A DNA stretch of 64,000 nucleotides. It comes from Eilatimonas milleporae. Lineage in GTDB: Bacteria > Pseudomonadota > Alphaproteobacteria > Sphingomonadales > Kordiimonadaceae. The stretch lies in NCBI RefSeq assembly GCF_003688555.1, contig NZ_REFR01000015.1:1-64000 (forward strand). The letters run 5' to 3'. Below are positions 1-9,612 of this stretch, piece by piece. Under the pieces are notes generated by a model. It worked only from the letters and a program-made list of their open reading frames with translations, did no database searches and had not been told where the DNA came from. The position numbers were made by a program, and so were the translations under genes. The stretch's first letter is position 1. The number at the start of each line of letters is the position of its first letter.

Positions 1-95
1 CAACCCGCTTCGACAAGCTCGCAAGAAATTTCCTCGCCGCAATCGCAATCGCTTCAACACGCCTTTGGCTCAGAAATTATGAGCCCACAACCTAG
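1..95 (+). mobile_element. IS5-family transposase, C-terminal end only (cut by window edge)
   Basis: Reading from base 3, the first 30 codons end at a TAG at 93-95 and encode TRFDKLARNFLAA followed by a stretch ending LWLRNYEPTT. The block [Y/F]DKxARNFLA...xRLWLRxYE just before the stop is the usual C-terminus of IS5-group (IS427-like) transposases. Only the end is visible, so it cannot be said whether the element is intact to the left. I did not find a clear terminal inverted repeat between 96 and 218. The family call rests on the motif and the position of the stop. Confidence 0.65.
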
Positions 96-218
96 ACAAA
101 CAAGCCGACTGGAAGAACAGACCGGCTGGAAAAGCAGTCAGGCCAGAAAACCGGTCCACAAAACCGGACGGGTCAGCCGTGCGGAGGGCGCAGGACAGTG
201 GCGCCCTGAGAAACGCCC

Positions 219-614
219 TCAGCCAAAAGACGTCAGCATCGGCCCCAAGGGCCGGCCGCCGAAAATATGGATATGCAGGTGGGGCACTTCCTGATGGGCG
301 TGGTCCCCCGCATTGGCCAGAATGCGGTATCCGGGCGCAACCAAGTCCAGTTGCGCCGCCACCGTGCCCACGGCACGGAAAAATCCGGCGATCAGATCCG
401 CCGGCGCATGGGCGGTGAAATCCGCCATGGACACATAAGGCCCCTTGGGAATGACAAGAACATGCACCGGCGCCTGGGGATTGATGTCGTGAAAGGCCAG
501 CGCGTGATCGTCCTCATACACTTTGTTGCAGGGCAACTCCCCGCGCAGGATTCTGGCAAAGATATTGCCGTCGTCGTACGCGGGCGTGCCGGCTTCGGCG
601 GTGTCCTGACCCAT
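219..614 (-). CDS. HIT (histidine triad) family protein
   Basis: A 131-residue protein of the histidine-triad superfamily, HINT/PKCI branch, which in bacteria hydrolyses nucleoside phosphoramidates or acyl-nucleotides in the cytoplasm. The triad HLHIHIFGG lies at residues 112-120, with His112, His114 and His116. The N-terminal part has the family features NIFARILRGELP and AFHDINPQAPVHVLVIPK. The length is normal for the family. It lies 132 bases downstream of hslU on the same strand and may be read from the same message, but the gap is wide enough for its own promoter. The natural substrate cannot be told from sequence. Confidence 0.9.
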   Translation of the reverse strand: MGQDTAEAGTPAYDDGNIFARILRGELPCNKVYEDDHALAFHDINPQAPVHVLVIPKGPYVSMADFTAHAPADLIAGFFRAVGTVAAQLDLVAPGYRILANAGDHAHQEVPHLHIHIFGGRPLGPMLTSFG

Positions 615-746
615 GGCGGTGTCCGTCCTTTTCAGCGTTGAAAACAGTGACCGACGCCACCATAAGGCCAGCTGACCGCAAAAACCAACCCGGCCATGCC
701 TGCCGGGGAAAACCGGGCCCGCCCGTGAACGCGATAGCCGTGCACC

Positions 747-2054
747 CTACAGGATGAATTTGGCCAAATCGTCGGTTTTCGCCATGTCACCCACATGCGT
801 GCGTACATAATCCGCATTCACCGTGACTGTGGTCTCCGGCTGGTCGCTGGCGGTGAAGCTGATGTCCTCCAGCACCTTTTCCAGGATGGTGTGCAGGCGC
901 CGCGCACCGATATTTTCAACCGTTTCGTTGAAATGGGCGGACAGGCGGGCGATTTCGTCAATGCCGTCGTCCGTCACCGCCAGCGTGACCTTTTCCGTTT
1001 CCATCAGCGCCGTGTACTGGCGGATCAGATTATAGTCGGGCTCCGTCAAAATCCGTCGGAAATCCCCCTCCGTCAACGGGTCGAGCTCAACCCGGATGGG
1101 CAGGCGGCCCTGCAATTCCGGCAGCAGGTCGGCGGGCTTGGCCAGATGAAAGGCCCCGGACGCGATGAAAAGAATATGGTCCGTCTTCACCGCGCCGTGC
1201 TTTGTGGAAACGGTCGTCCCCTCGATCAGGGGCAACAGATCGCGCTGCACGCCCTCGCGGCTGACATCGCCGCCGCGCACATCCTGACGCGCGCAGATTT
1301 TGTCGATTTCGTCGATAAAAACGATGCCGTGGTTTTCCACGCGGTCCAACGCCTCGCGGGTGACGGATTCCTCATCGACCAGCTTGTCGGCCTCCTCGCC
1401 CATTAGAACCTCGTAAGCGTCCGCCACGGTCATGGTTTTCTTCACCTGCCGCTCGCCGAACGCCTTGCCCATCATATCGCCGAGATTGATCATGCCGACA
1501 CTGGCGCCCGGCATGCCCGGCAGATCGAACTGGGGAAACGGGTTGGACGTCTCGGCGATTTCCAGTTCGATCTCGCGGTCGGCCAGATCGCCTTCGCGCA
1601 GCATCTTGCGGAATTTCTGTTTGGTGGCGTCGCTGGCCCCGTCACCGACCAGGGCGGCCAGAACCCGCTCCTCGGCCTGAAGTTCGGCCTTCGCCGCCAC
1701 TTCCTTACGCTTTTTCTCCCGCACGATCAAAAGCGCGGTTTCCACCAGATCGCGGACAATCTGCTCCACGTCACGGCCCACATAACCCACTTCGGTGAAT
1801 TTGGTCGCCTCCACCTTGATGAAGGGGGCCTCGGCCAGTTTGGCCAGGCGGCGTGAAATTTCCGTCTTGCCGACACCGGTGGGGCCGATCATCAGGATAT
1901 TTTTCGGCAGCACCTCTTCACGCAGGCCGCCGTCAAGCTGCTGACGGCGCCAGCGGTTTCTGAGCGCCACGGCAACGGCACGCTTGGCGTCCTTCTGGCC
2001 GATGATGAAACGGTCAAGCTCCGAGACGATCTCACGCGGGGAAAAACTGGTCAT
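747..2054 (-). CDS. hslU: ATP-dependent protease ATPase subunit HslU
   Basis: The unfoldase of the HslUV (ClpYQ) cytoplasmic protease: a AAA+ hexamer that recognises, unfolds and threads proteins into the HslV peptidase. 435 residues, normal length. Walker A is GPTGVGKT at residues 57-64, Walker B is [10 protein letters not shown] near residue 245, and the sensor-2 arginine lies in the C-terminal [14 protein letters not shown]. The I-domain occupies the middle of the chain. The C-terminal end DLAKFIL is the tail that docks into HslV. It starts 37 bases after hslV ends, so the two form an operon, expected to be heat-shock induced. Confidence 0.97.
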   Translation of the reverse strand: MTSFSPREIVSELDRFIIGQKDAKRAVAVALRNRWRRQQLDGGLREEVLPKNILMIGPTGVGKTEISRRLAKLAEAPFIKVEATKFTEVGYVGRDVEQIVRDLVETALLIVREKKRKEVAAKAELQAEERVLAALVGDGASDATKQKFRKMLREGDLADREIELEIAETSNPFPQFDLPGMPGASVGMINLGDMMGKAFGERQVKKTMTVADAYEVLMGEEADKLVDEESVTREALDRVENHGIVFIDEIDKICARQDVRGGDVSREGVQRDLLPLIEGTTVSTKHGAVKTDHILFIASGAFHLAKPADLLPELQGRLPIRVELDPLTEGDFRRILTEPDYNLIRQYTALMETEKVTLAVTDDGIDEIARLSAHFNETVENIGARRLHTILEKVLEDISFTASDQPETTVTVNADYVRTHVGDMAKTDDLAKFIL

Positions 2055-2091
2055 AAAAAACTCCGGAACGGCCGGCGATAACGCTCAGGGG

Positions 2092-2664
2092 TCACGCGTC
2101 GCCGGTGTCGCTGTCGATCTGATCGACGACAAAATTGTCATTGGTGTAAATGCAGATATCGGCGGCAATGGACATGGCCTTAAGGGCGATATCCTCGGCG
2201 CTGAGCGGCTGGTCGTACAGGGCGCGCGCCGCGGCAAGCGCATAGTTGCCGCCGGACCCGATGGCGGTCACGCCGCCGTCCGGTTCCAGCACGTCGCCCG
2301 TCCCGGTCACAACCAGCAAGGCGGTTTTGTCGGCAACGATCATCATCGCCTGCAACTGGCGCAGATATTTGTCCGTCCGCCAGTCCTTGGCCAGTTCCAC
2401 CGCCGCGCGCGCCAACTGGCCCGGGTGGCGTTCCAGCTTGGCTTCCAGCCGTTCAAACAGGGTAAAGGCATCGGCCGTGGCCCCGGCAAAACCGGCCAGT
2501 ACCGTGCCGCCGCCCAGACGCCGCACCTTGCGGGCCGACGCCTTCATCACCGTTTCGCCCACGGACACCTGGCCGTCACCGGCGATGACGGTCTTGCCGT
2601 CCTTCTTCACCGCGCAAATGGTTGTGGCGTGCCAGCCGGGAAAGCCGGCGTTGTTCTCGCTCAT
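2092..2664 (-). CDS. hslV: ATP-dependent protease peptidase subunit HslV
   Basis: The proteolytic chamber of HslUV, an N-terminal-nucleophile threonine protease of 190 residues. The reading frame is open further upstream, but the ATG at 2664 is chosen because it gives the family N-terminus: a 13-residue leader ending GWHA, then TTICAV, with Thr14 as the catalytic residue exposed by processing. Downstream motifs are [14 protein letters not shown] and [17 protein letters not shown] short leader before the catalytic threonine is common in alphaproteobacterial HslV. First gene of the hslVU operon; divergent from hisB with about 208 bases between them. Confidence 0.95.
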   Translation of the reverse strand: MSENNAGFPGWHATTICAVKKDGKTVIAGDGQVSVGETVMKASARKVRRLGGGTVLAGFAGATADAFTLFERLEAKLERHPGQLARAAVELAKDWRTDKYLRQLQAMMIVADKTALLVVTGTGDVLEPDGGVTAIGSGGNYALAAARALYDQPLSAEDIALKAMSIAADICIYTNDNFVVDQIDSDTGDA

Positions 2665-2706
2665 AAGACATGGAATCCTTGATTGGCGTGTCAGGTCTTG
2701 GCCCCG

Positions 2707-2735
2707 ATATATGCAGCCGGTCCCATGGATACAAG
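2707..2735 (-). promoter_or_regulatory. possible heat-shock-type promoter for hslVU
   Basis: On the minus strand, CTTGTA (plus strand 2730-2735) is followed after 16 bases by CATATAT (2707-2713), roughly 45-70 bases before the hslV start. The CTTG element resembles the sigma-32 -35 box, and hslVU is a heat-shock operon in studied bacteria. The -10 side is a weak match, so this is only a suggestion. Confidence 0.28.
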
Positions 2736-2872
2736 ACGTGGGATATCCAGCGGGGCCGGACGATACGCGGACGGCTCCCAAGAACGCCCCCGAGACAGGC
2801 CGGCGGACAGGCTGGCGTTTCGCCGGGTCAGGTGCTACATGAAGGCACGCAATTTCGAGCCGGAGAAGACCA

Positions 2873-3490
2873 ATGGCAGAAGACGCCGACGTGCGCACCG
2901 CAAGCGTGGAGCGCAAAACCAGGGAAACCGACATTGCCGTCACGCTGACGCTGGACGGCACGGGCCAGTACGATGTCTCGACCGGGATCGGCTTTCTGGA
3001 CCATATGCTGGAACAGCTGGCGCGGCACGGTCTGTTCGATCTGACGCTGAAGGCACGGGGCGACCTGCATATCGACGGCCACCATACGACGGAAGACTGC
3101 GGCATCACCCTTGGCACGGCGTTTAAAAAAGCCCTGGGCGATATGAAGGGCATCCGGCGCTACGGGCACTGCCTTCTGCCCATGGACGAAACCCTGACCC
3201 GCGTGGCGCTGGACATTTCCGGCCGCCCTTTTCTGGTCTGGAAGGTGCCGTTCCCGCGTGAAAAAATCGGCGACTACGACACCGAACTGTTCGAGGAATT
3301 TTTCCGTGCCTTCGCCTTTGCCGCCGGCATCACCCTGCATGTGGAAAATCTGTACGGCGTCAACAGCCACCACATGATTGAAAGCACCTTCAAGGGCGTG
3401 GCCCGGTCGCTGCGCGACGCGGTTGAAATCGACCCCCGCAAGGCCGATGCCATTCCCAGCACCAAGGGCACCCTTGGCGGCAGCCTTTAG
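2873..3490 (+). CDS. hisB: imidazoleglycerol-phosphate dehydratase
   Basis: Sixth step of histidine synthesis: dehydrates imidazole-glycerol phosphate to imidazole-acetol phosphate, using a two-metal site in a 24-subunit shell. 205 residues, the monofunctional IGPD type without the phosphatase domain seen in enterobacterial HisB. Metal and active-site blocks are clear: [42 protein letters not shown] and [12 protein letters not shown]. The frame contains a preceding ribosome-binding-like AGACC stretch rather than a strong one. First gene of hisB-H-A-F-E, all on the plus strand with short gaps or overlaps. Confidence 0.97.
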   Translation: MAEDADVRTASVERKTRETDIAVTLTLDGTGQYDVSTGIGFLDHMLEQLARHGLFDLTLKARGDLHIDGHHTTEDCGITLGTAFKKALGDMKGIRRYGHCLLPMDETLTRVALDISGRPFLVWKVPFPREKIGDYDTELFEEFFRAFAFAAGITLHVENLYGVNSHHMIESTFKGVARSLRDAVEIDPRKADAIPSTKGTLGGSL

Positions 3491-3550
3491 GTCGCGCCGG
3501 CGGGTCCGGCCGGCAGTCAACAGGCCGCAATCAGGATAAGGATTGAACAG

Positions 3551-4219
3551 GTGGCGGAAACGATTGCCATTGTGGATTATGGCTCGGGCAATTTGCGCTC
3601 GGCGGAAAAGGCTTTGGCCCGCGCGGCCGCCGACAGCGGATTGACGGTCCGTATCACCGTGACCGGCGATGCCGACACGGTGGCACGGGCCGACCGGATT
3701 GTCCTGCCCGGTGTCGGTGCCTTTGGCGACTGCCGCCGGGGTCTGGACGCGGTTCCCGGCATGGTCGACGCCATCGAGGACACAGCGCACCGGAAGGGGC
3801 GTCCGTTTCTCGGTATTTGCGTCGGCATGCAGCTGATGGCGCGCGAGGGGCGCGAACACGGCACCCATCCGGGTTTTGGCTGGCTGGCGGGCCATGTGGA
3901 TGCCATCGACCCGGCTTCGGCCGACGGCCAGCCGCCCCTGAAGGTCCCGCATATGGGCTGGAACGCCCTGACACTGACGGACACCGGCCGTGCCCATCCC
4001 GTGGCCGGGGTGCTGGACCACGGCGACCATGTCTATTTCGTGCACAGCTACCATATGGTGACGGAAGAGGACGGCGCCCTTCTGGCGACGACGGACTATG
4101 GCGGGCCGGTCACCGCTCTTGTCGGGCGCGATACCTTTATCGGCACCCAGTTCCACCCGGAAAAAAGCCAGAAGGCGGGACAGGCCCTGCTTGCCGCCTT
4201 TCTCAAATGGCGGCCGTGA
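3551..4219 (+). CDS. hisH: imidazole glycerol phosphate synthase, glutamine amidotransferase subunit
   Basis: The glutaminase half of IGP synthase; it delivers ammonia to HisF. 222 residues. The class I amidotransferase triad is visible: the nucleophile Cys90 in [11 protein letters not shown] and the His/Glu pair in TQFHPEKSQ near the C-terminus. The start is a GTG at 3551, with AAGGA nine bases upstream; it gives the standard N-terminus [13 protein letters not shown]. It follows hisB after 60 bases and precedes hisA by about 30. Confidence 0.95.
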   Translation: MAETIAIVDYGSGNLRSAEKALARAAADSGLTVRITVTGDADTVARADRIVLPGVGAFGDCRRGLDAVPGMVDAIEDTAHRKGRPFLGICVGMQLMAREGREHGTHPGFGWLAGHVDAIDPASADGQPPLKVPHMGWNALTLTDTGRAHPVAGVLDHGDHVYFVHSYHMVTEEDGALLATTDYGGPVTALVGRDTFIGTQFHPEKSQKAGQALLAAFLKWRP

Positions 4220-4250
4220 CGGACGCCGGCAGGGCAAAGGACCCATGGAC

Positions 4251-5051
4251 ATGATCACCATTTATCCCGCCATCGACCTGAAGGACGGCCAGTGCGTCCG
4301 TCTGTACAAGGGCGACATGGACGCGGCCACCGTTTTCAATGACGACCCGGCGGCGCAGGCCCGCGCATTTCAGGACAGCGGCTGCCGCTGGCTGCACATC
4401 GTCGACCTGAACGGCGCTTTCGCGGGCGCACCCGTCAACCGTGCCGCGGTCGAGGCCATTCTGAAGGCCGTCACTATTCCCGTTCAGCTTGGCGGCGGCA
4501 TCCGCGACCTGGCCACCATGGCCGCATGGTTCGAAGCCGGCGTCAGCCGCCTGATCCTCGGCACTTTGGCGGTGAAAAATCCCGATATGGTTCACCGGGC
4601 CTGTAGGGAATTTCCCGGCCGGATCGCCGTCGGCATCGATGCACGCGGCGGCCGGGTGGCGGTTGAAGGCTGGGCGGAAACGTCCGAGCTTGAAACCGTA
4701 ACGCTGGCCAGACGGTTTGAGGACGCGGGCGTCGCCGCCCTTATCCATACGGATATCGACCGGGACGGGACCGGCGCCGGGGTCAATGCCGCCGCCAGCA
4801 GCGCGCTGGCCACGGCCGTTTCCATCCCCGTGATCGCGTCCGGCGGGGTCAGGGACCTGTCCGACATTCAGGCGGTGATGGATGCCGGGTCGCTGGACGG
4901 GGTGATCACCGGCCGCGCCCTTTATGACGGCAGTCTCGATCTGGCCGCCGCCTTGACGCTGGCGGCCCAGCCAGACAGGACACAGCCAGACAAAACTCAG
5001 CCAAACAAAACCCAGGAAGGCGGGACAAACGCGGGAGACACCGCATGCTGA
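4251..5051 (+). CDS. hisA: ProFAR isomerase (phosphoribosylformimino-AICAR-P isomerase) with repetitive tail
   Basis: Fourth step of histidine synthesis, a TIM-barrel isomerase. The catalytic aspartates lie in [17 protein letters not shown] and [13 protein letters not shown]; the phosphate site is in [14 protein letters not shown]. Two start codons are possible, 4245 and 4251; AAAGGA ends nine bases before 4251 and only three before 4245, so 4251 (266 residues) is preferred. The protein is longer than usual because of a C-terminal tail of imperfect five-residue repeats ([20 protein letters not shown]). The last seven bases overlap hisF, which suggests translational coupling. Confidence 0.94.
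   Translation: MITIYPAIDLKDGQCVRLYKGDMDAATVFNDDPAAQARAFQDSGCRWLHIVDLNGAFAGAPVNRAAVEAILKAVTIPVQLGGGIRDLATMAAWFEAGVSRLILGTLAVKNPDMVHRACREFPGRIAVGIDARGGRVAVEGWAETSELETVTLARRFEDAGVAALIHTDIDRDGTGAGVNAAASSALATAVSIPVIASGGVRDLSDIQAVMDAGSLDGVITGRALYDGSLDLAAALTLAAQPDRTQPDKTQPNKTQEGGTNAGDTAC
4968..5027 (+). repeat. 15-bp tandem repeat encoding the HisA tail
   Basis: Three near-identical 15-base units start at 4968, 4983 and 4998, each beginning CAGCCA, with a fourth degraded unit at 5013. They keep the reading frame, encode the pentapeptide tail of HisA, and lie directly before the ribosome-binding site of hisF. Confidence 0.85.
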
Positions 5052-5878
5052 AGGCCCGCATCATTCCCTGTCTGGATGTCAAGGACGGCCGCGTCGTAAA
5101 GGGCGTCAATTTCGTCGACCTGATCGATGCCGGCGACCCGGTGGAACAGGCCAGGATCTATGACGCCGCCGGCGCCGATGAGCTGACCTTTCTCGACATC
5201 ACCGCCAGCCACGAACGCCGGGACATTCTTCTCGATGTGGTCAACCGCACGGCGGATGCCTGCTTCATGCCGCTCACGGTCGGCGGCGGGGTGCGGACGG
5301 TCGACGATGTGCGCAAACTTTTGCTGGCCGGTGCCGACAAGGTGTCCGTGATGACCGCCGCCGTCAAAAATCCGCCGCTTATCGCCGAGCTTAGCGAAAA
5401 ATTCGGGGCGCAATGTATCGTCGTCGCCATTGACGCCAAGAAAGTCGGGTCAGACAACAATGGGGACAGATGGGAGGTGTTCACCCATGGCGGGCGCACG
5501 CCGACCGGAATCGATGCCGTAGCCTACGCCCGCGAAGCCGCAAGGCTCGGCGCCGGTGAAATCCTGCTGACCAGCATGGACCGCGACGGCACGCGCGAAG
5601 GCTTCGACATCGCCCTGACACGGACCATCGCCGACGCCGTTCCCGTTCCCGTCATTGCCTCGGGCGGTGTCGGCACGCTGGACCATCTGGTGGAAGGGGT
5701 ACGGGACGGTCACGCTAGTGCCGTCCTGGCGGCATCCATCTTTCATTTCGGTGAATACAGCATCCGTGAGGCCAAGGCCCATATGGCCGCCGCCGGCGTC
5801 CCGGTCCGGCTTGAGGCCCCAAATGCCGAAACCGCCCCCCGGCGTGCTGCACAGACAGCGCAGGGAGAACAGGCATGA
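5045..5878 (+). CDS. hisF: imidazole glycerol phosphate synthase, cyclase subunit
   Basis: The synthase half of IGP synthase: uses ammonia from HisH to make imidazole-glycerol phosphate and AICAR. A TIM barrel of 277 residues, slightly longer than usual because of a hydrophilic C-terminal tail ([16 protein letters not shown]). Catalytic Asp11 is in [15 protein letters not shown], and the second aspartate is in VAIDAKKV. The ATG at 5045 overlaps the hisA stop by seven bases and has GGGAG upstream. Its own stop overlaps the hisE start in ATGA, so hisA, hisF and hisE form one coupled unit. Confidence 0.96.
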   Translation: MLKARIIPCLDVKDGRVVKGVNFVDLIDAGDPVEQARIYDAAGADELTFLDITASHERRDILLDVVNRTADACFMPLTVGGGVRTVDDVRKLLLAGADKVSVMTAAVKNPPLIAELSEKFGAQCIVVAIDAKKVGSDNNGDRWEVFTHGGRTPTGIDAVAYAREAARLGAGEILLTSMDRDGTREGFDIALTRTIADAVPVPVIASGGVGTLDHLVEGVRDGHASAVLAASIFHFGEYSIREAKAHMAAAGVPVRLEAPNAETAPRRAAQTAQGEQA

Positions 5879-6207
5879 GCGATACGGACACACTGACGGT
5901 TCTGCACCGGCTGAGCGATCTGTTGAAACAGCGGCGCACCGCCGATCCGGAAAAAAGCTATGTGGCACGCCTGTATTCCAGGGGAACGGCGAAAATCGCG
6001 CAGAAAGTCGGTGAGGAGGCCGTTGAACTGGCCATCGCCGCGGTGCAAGGCGACAGGGACGACATCAGGGGCGAGGCCGCCGACCTTCTGTTTCACCTGA
6101 TGGTGCTTTTGGAAGATGCCGATCTCGGCCTTGACGACGTGGCGGCGGAACTGGCCGCGCGCGAAAACCTTTCCGGCCTTGAGGAAAAGCGCCGCCGCAC
6201 CCCGTAA
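5875..6207 (+). CDS. hisE: phosphoribosyl-ATP pyrophosphatase
   Basis: Second step of histidine synthesis: hydrolyses PR-ATP to PR-AMP. 110 residues, a stand-alone HisE of the MazG-like all-alpha NTP pyrophosphatase superfamily. The motif [36 protein letters not shown] holds the metal-binding glutamates and aspartate. Begins within the hisF stop codon (ATGA) with GGAG ahead. It ends the his block; the next gene is on the opposite strand 27 bases on. hisI and the other his genes are not in this window. Confidence 0.95.
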   Translation: MSDTDTLTVLHRLSDLLKQRRTADPEKSYVARLYSRGTAKIAQKVGEEAVELAIAAVQGDRDDIRGEAADLLFHLMVLLEDADLGLDDVAAELAARENLSGLEEKRRRTP

Positions 6208-6234
6208 CGACGGGGAACAGCAGCTGTCGAACCG

Positions 6235-6768
6235 TCAGTCGGCCACTTCGGCAATCATGGTGATTTCCACCGTGATATTCGACGGCAGGGATGCCATGCC
6301 CACGGCGGCGCGGGTATGACGGCCCTTGTCGCCGAACACCTCCACCAACAGGTCGGAACAGCCATTGACCACTTTCGGATGGTCTGTGAAATCCTCCGTC
6401 GCATTCACCATGCCGACAACACGCACGATCCGCGTAACCTTGTCCAGGTCACCGATTTCGGCCTTCAGGCTGGCCAGCAGGCACAGGCCCACATTGCGGG
6501 CGGATGCATATCCATCCTCAATCGTGCGGTCGCGGCCCACCTTTCCGGTGGTGAATTCCGGGCCGCATTCGCCATGCCCGGCCAGAAAGACCAGATTGCC
6601 CGCCCGCACCGCCTTGACATAATTGGCCATCGGTTTGGACACGGGCGGCAGGCTCAGCCCCAGGGTTTTCAGTCTGGCCTCCGCGCCGTCACCGTCCGCT
6701 TGCACCGGGACACTGACAGCTGAAAGCAGTACGGCGAAAAACGCTCCAGCCAGAAATCCTTTCGTCAT
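6235..6768 (-). CDS. RidA/YjgF-family protein with signal peptide
   Basis: A 177-residue member of the RidA (YjgF/YER057c/UK114) superfamily, whose cytoplasmic members deaminate reactive enamines. This one looks exported: the start at 6768, with AGGGAG upstream, gives an N-terminal signal peptide (MTKGF...ALLSAVSVPVQA). The RidA-like part follows: YVKAVRAGNLVFLAGHGECGP, DGYASARNVGLCLLASLKAE and TRAAVGMASLPSNITVEITM. The position of the usual catalytic arginine is not clearly conserved, so enzyme activity is uncertain. Convergent with hisE. Confidence 0.8.
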   Translation of the reverse strand: MTKGFLAGAFFAVLLSAVSVPVQADGDGAEARLKTLGLSLPPVSKPMANYVKAVRAGNLVFLAGHGECGPEFTTGKVGRDRTIEDGYASARNVGLCLLASLKAEIGDLDKVTRIVRVVGMVNATEDFTDHPKVVNGCSDLLVEVFGDKGRHTRAAVGMASLPSNITVEITMIAEVAD

Positions 6769-6895
6769 CGCTCGCTCCCTTGACCGATATAGCCGCGCAC
6801 AGATCCACGCCCGGCAGCGGATAAGAGGCCAGTATGGCGTCGCCACACATCGGGGCAAGGGAAAAGCCCTTGACGGATGAGGGTGTATCCTTTAT

Positions 6896-6911
6896 TTAAC
6901 TTTATAGTTAA
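6896..6911. promoter_or_regulatory. palindrome before the ArsR-type gene, likely operator
   Basis: TTAAC-TTTATA-GTTAA is a perfect inverted repeat in a very AT-rich stretch, 21 bases before the regulator's start codon. ArsR-family repressors commonly bind such palindromes at their own promoter. The function is inferred. Confidence 0.45.
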
Positions 6912-6931
6912 TTAATATTTAGGTTAATCTC

Positions 6932-7288
6932 ATGAAGACCGCTTCCCTTGTGGACCGCTTTCAGGCGCTGGGTGACCCGACACGCTTCGCCATCGTTACC
7001 CGCCTGGCACAGGGCCCGGCCACCGTCGGCCAGTTACGCCAGCCGTTCGATATTTCGGCCCCGGCAATTTCACGGCATTTGAAAGTGCTGGAAAACGCCG
7101 CCCTGATCGAACGGGAAGTCAGGGCCCAGGCCCGTATCATCCGGCTGAACCCGCAGGCCCTGACGCCCCTGAAAAGCTGGATCGCGGATGTGGAGCGTTT
7201 CTGGCACGCCAGTTTCGACAGGCTGGATGCCTTTCTGACGGATGAGGAGGAACAGGATGAACACACAAAACCCCGTGACCGGGACTGA
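6932..7288 (+). CDS. ArsR-family winged-helix transcriptional regulator
   Basis: A 118-residue repressor-type DNA-binding protein. The winged helix spans about residues 10-75: RFQALGDPTRFAIVTRLAQG, then the helix-turn-helix QLRQPFDISAPAISRHLKVLE and the wing LIEREVRAQARIIRLN. There is no cysteine cluster for metal sensing, so it belongs to the non-metal group often paired with SRPBCC proteins. Its last 32 bases overlap the start of the SRPBCC gene, meaning tight co-expression. A palindrome lies just upstream. Confidence 0.92.
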   Translation: MKTASLVDRFQALGDPTRFAIVTRLAQGPATVGQLRQPFDISAPAISRHLKVLENAALIEREVRAQARIIRLNPQALTPLKSWIADVERFWHASFDRLDAFLTDEEEQDEHTKPRDRD

Positions 7289-7709
7289 CGATCTGGTCAT
7301 CACCCGGACGTTCAGCGCGCCGCGATCCCGTGTCTTCGCGGCCTTTGCCGACAAAAGCAGATTCATCCGCTGGTGGGGGCCTCCCGGCGTCAGCGTGGAT
7401 GAAGCCATCTGGACGGCAACGCCCGGCGATGATTTCCGCGTCGTCATGCGCGGGCAGGAGGGGACCTATATCCTCGTCGGCCGGTTCATCGCGGTCGAAC
7501 CGGACCACAGGCTGGTTTTTTCCTGGGCATGGGAAACCGACGGCGTTCCGGGTCACGAAAGCGAGGTGACGCTGACCTTTGACGACAACGGCCCGCAGAC
7601 CCGTATGACGCTGGTCCACAGCGGCCTGCCCGATACGGATGCGGTGGAAAAACACACCGAGGGCTGGGCCGGCTGTCTCGACAGGCTGACCGCCTTTCTC
7701 GACACCTGA
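7257..7709 (+). CDS. SRPBCC / AHSA1-family protein
   Basis: A 150-residue START-like (SRPBCC) domain protein of the Aha1-C group, with a hydrophobic cavity. Family features: DLVITRTFSAPRSRVFAAFADKSRFIRWWGPPG at the N-terminus, HRLVFSWAW in the middle, and a C-terminal EGWAGCLDRLTAFLDT helix. The start at 7257 has GGAGG six bases upstream and sits inside the regulator gene. ArsR plus SRPBCC pairs are widespread, but the ligand is generally unknown. No more specific function can be given. Confidence 0.9.
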   Translation: MNTQNPVTGTDDLVITRTFSAPRSRVFAAFADKSRFIRWWGPPGVSVDEAIWTATPGDDFRVVMRGQEGTYILVGRFIAVEPDHRLVFSWAWETDGVPGHESEVTLTFDDNGPQTRMTLVHSGLPDTDAVEKHTEGWAGCLDRLTAFLDT

Positions 7710-7767
7710 CCGGCACGGCAAAGGGCCCGGGTGGCGCCGAACGTGGGGACGCGACCCGGGCGGCCTG

Positions 7768-9297
7768 TCACCCCAGGGCGGCAACCGGCACCGCCCCGGG
7801 GCTTATTCTGCGATAGCTCAGCGCCTCGGCTATATGGACGTCGCCCACAGCGTCGCTGCCGGACAGGTCCGCCAGCGTACGCGCGACGCGCAGCACCCGG
7901 TGATACCCCCGTGCCGACAGACGCAGCCGTCCGACAGCGTCCTGCATCAGCGCCCGACCCGCCGCCGTCGGCGTGACCGCTTTTTCCAGAAGGGCGCCGT
8001 CGGCTTCCGCATTGGTGCGGATATCCGTATCCTTATAGCGCTCAGCCTGACGCTCACGGGCCGCCAGCACCCGGGCCGCCACGTCCGCCGATGTCTCGGC
8101 CGGCGGCGGCAGGCCGAGGTCTGCGGCGGACACCGCCGGCACATCCACATGCAGATCGATGCGGTCGTAAAGCGGGCCGGAAATCCGCGCTTGATAATCC
8201 ACGGCGCATTTGGGCGCCCTGTTGCAGGCCAGCGTTTCATCGCCCAGATAGCCGCAGCGGCACGGATTCATCGCCGCCACCAGTTGAAACCGCGCCGGAT
8301 AGGTCACATGCACCGCCGCACGGGCGATCACGGCCTTGCCTGTTTCCATCGGCTGGCGCAGGGCTTCCAGCGTGGCACGCGAAAATTCCGGCAGTTCGTC
8401 CAGGAACAGCACGCCGCGATGGGCGAGGGACACTTCCCCCGGTTTGGCCCGTGCACCACCGCCGATCAGGGCCGGCTGGCTGGCGGAATGGTGGGGACTG
8501 CGGAACGGACGGCGCCGCCGGACCATCCCCCCGTCCAGCAGCCCGGCGACAGAGGCAATCATGGACACTTCCAACGCTTCCGCCGGGCTCAGGGGCGGCA
8601 GGATACCGGGCAACCGTGCGGCCAGCATGGATTTGCCCGCCCCCGGCGGCCCGCTCATCAGCATATTGTGGCCGCCTGCCGCCGCCACCTCCAGCGCGCG
8701 TTTGGCGCTTTCCTGCCCCTTGATCTCGGCCAGGTCGGGACCGTCCGCCTCCTCCGCGACCGGCATGGTCTCTGGCGGGGCGATCACCTGACTGCCGCGC
8801 AGATGGCTGACCAGCGGCATCAGTCCGGCCGGCGCCACAACAGCCGCACTCCCGGCCCAGGCGGCTTCCGGCCCGCATTCGGCCGGGCAGATAATACCCC
8901 GGTCCTCGGCCGCCGCGCGAATGGCCGCCGGCAACACCCCGGCGACGGGACGGACGGATGCGTCCAGTCCCAGCTCCCCCATGACGATATGACCGTCCAC
9001 CATATCCTCGCCCAGCGCCCCCATGGCCACCAGTAGGCCCAGCGCAATGGGCAGGTCGTAATGACTGCCTTCCTTGGGCAGATCGGCGGGCGACAGGTTG
9101 ACGGTGATGCGCTCCGCCGGCAGGGCAAGACCGATGGCCGTCAGCGCCGCGCGCACCCGCTCACGCGCTTCCGTGACCGCCTTGTCCGGCAGGCCGACAA
9201 TGGTAAAGGCCGGCAGTCCACCGGTGATCTGCACCTGCACATCGACAGGGCGGGCCTCGACCCCTTCAAAAGCGACCGTGCGAATTTCAGCGACCAT
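7768..9297 (-). CDS. comM: YifB/ComM-family Mg-chelatase-like AAA ATPase
   Basis: 509 residues, full length. The family's studied member ComM is a hexameric helicase that promotes branch migration during natural transformation. The N-terminal Lon-like fold is followed by the AAA module: Walker A GPPGAGKS near residue 220, a Walker B region in GVLFLDELPEF, and MNPCRCGYLGD with a cysteine pair. The C-terminal Mg-chelatase-type domain ends in the arginine-rich RLRLSARGYHRVLRVARTLADL. The first 21 codons and the upstream region are repeated at 13,581-13,717. Originally the next gene after the XRE regulator, now separated from it by the inserted island. Confidence 0.93.
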   Translation of the reverse strand: MVAEIRTVAFEGVEARPVDVQVQITGGLPAFTIVGLPDKAVTEARERVRAALTAIGLALPAERITVNLSPADLPKEGSHYDLPIALGLLVAMGALGEDMVDGHIVMGELGLDASVRPVAGVLPAAIRAAAEDRGIICPAECGPEAAWAGSAAVVAPAGLMPLVSHLRGSQVIAPPETMPVAEEADGPDLAEIKGQESAKRALEVAAAGGHNMLMSGPPGAGKSMLAARLPGILPPLSPAEALEVSMIASVAGLLDGGMVRRRRPFRSPHHSASQPALIGGGARAKPGEVSLAHRGVLFLDELPEFSRATLEALRQPMETGKAVIARAAVHVTYPARFQLVAAMNPCRCGYLGDETLACNRAPKCAVDYQARISGPLYDRIDLHVDVPAVSAADLGLPPPAETSADVAARVLAARERQAERYKDTDIRTNAEADGALLEKAVTPTAAGRALMQDAVGRLRLSARGYHRVLRVARTLADLSGSDAVGDVHIAEALSYRRISPGAVPVAALG

Positions 9298-9372
9298 GGC
9301 ATTTCCCCGTGTGCGGCGTGTATCATACAGCCCTGAGGAGCAAACCTAGGGCGTGTCCGCGCCGCCGTCCAG
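9236..9372. repeat. direct repeat copy A flanking the 9.4-13.6 kb island
   Basis: This 137-base segment holds the first codons of comM, its upstream gap, and a copy of the last eight codons of the XRE gene. It aligns without gaps to 13,581-13,717 with about 18 mismatches by eye (near 87% identity). Together the copies bracket the island. Confidence 0.85.
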
Positions 9373-9377
9373 CGGGC

Positions 9378-9612
9378 TCATAATCCAAGGACAACTTCAA
9401 TAATATACGGATCGGACAGTACGACCGGACAAGGGGGCAGGAAGCTCGGGTCGGCGCCTGGGGCTTCGATGGCGTGGCGGATGGCGATTGGTTTGTGCCC
9501 TGGCAAGTTGTCCATCATGACAATGTCGCCGGTCTTCAAAGTCGGCGCGAGCACCTGTTCCGCATAAGGCTGCGCCGTCCAGCCCCATCGGCGCGTTGTT
9601 GTTCAGCGGCAT
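9378..9612 (-). pseudogene. IS630-family transposase, middle fragment
   Basis: On the minus strand, in the frame ending with TGA at 9378-9380, the translation contains [16 protein letters not shown], then [10 protein letters not shown] and [16 protein letters not shown]. This is the central catalytic part of IS630 transposases, including the second DDE aspartate in MDNLPGHK. The usual next block, YSPDLNPIE, is missing: homology stops at FLPP. The N- and C-terminal parts are absent here but are the parts present at 11,569-11,972. Confidence 0.8.

Noticed and set aside
6896-6930. CtrA sites (TTAA-N7-TTAA) before the ArsR gene
   Set aside because: The spacing between TTAA halves is eight, not seven, so the palindrome is better explained as an ArsR operator.
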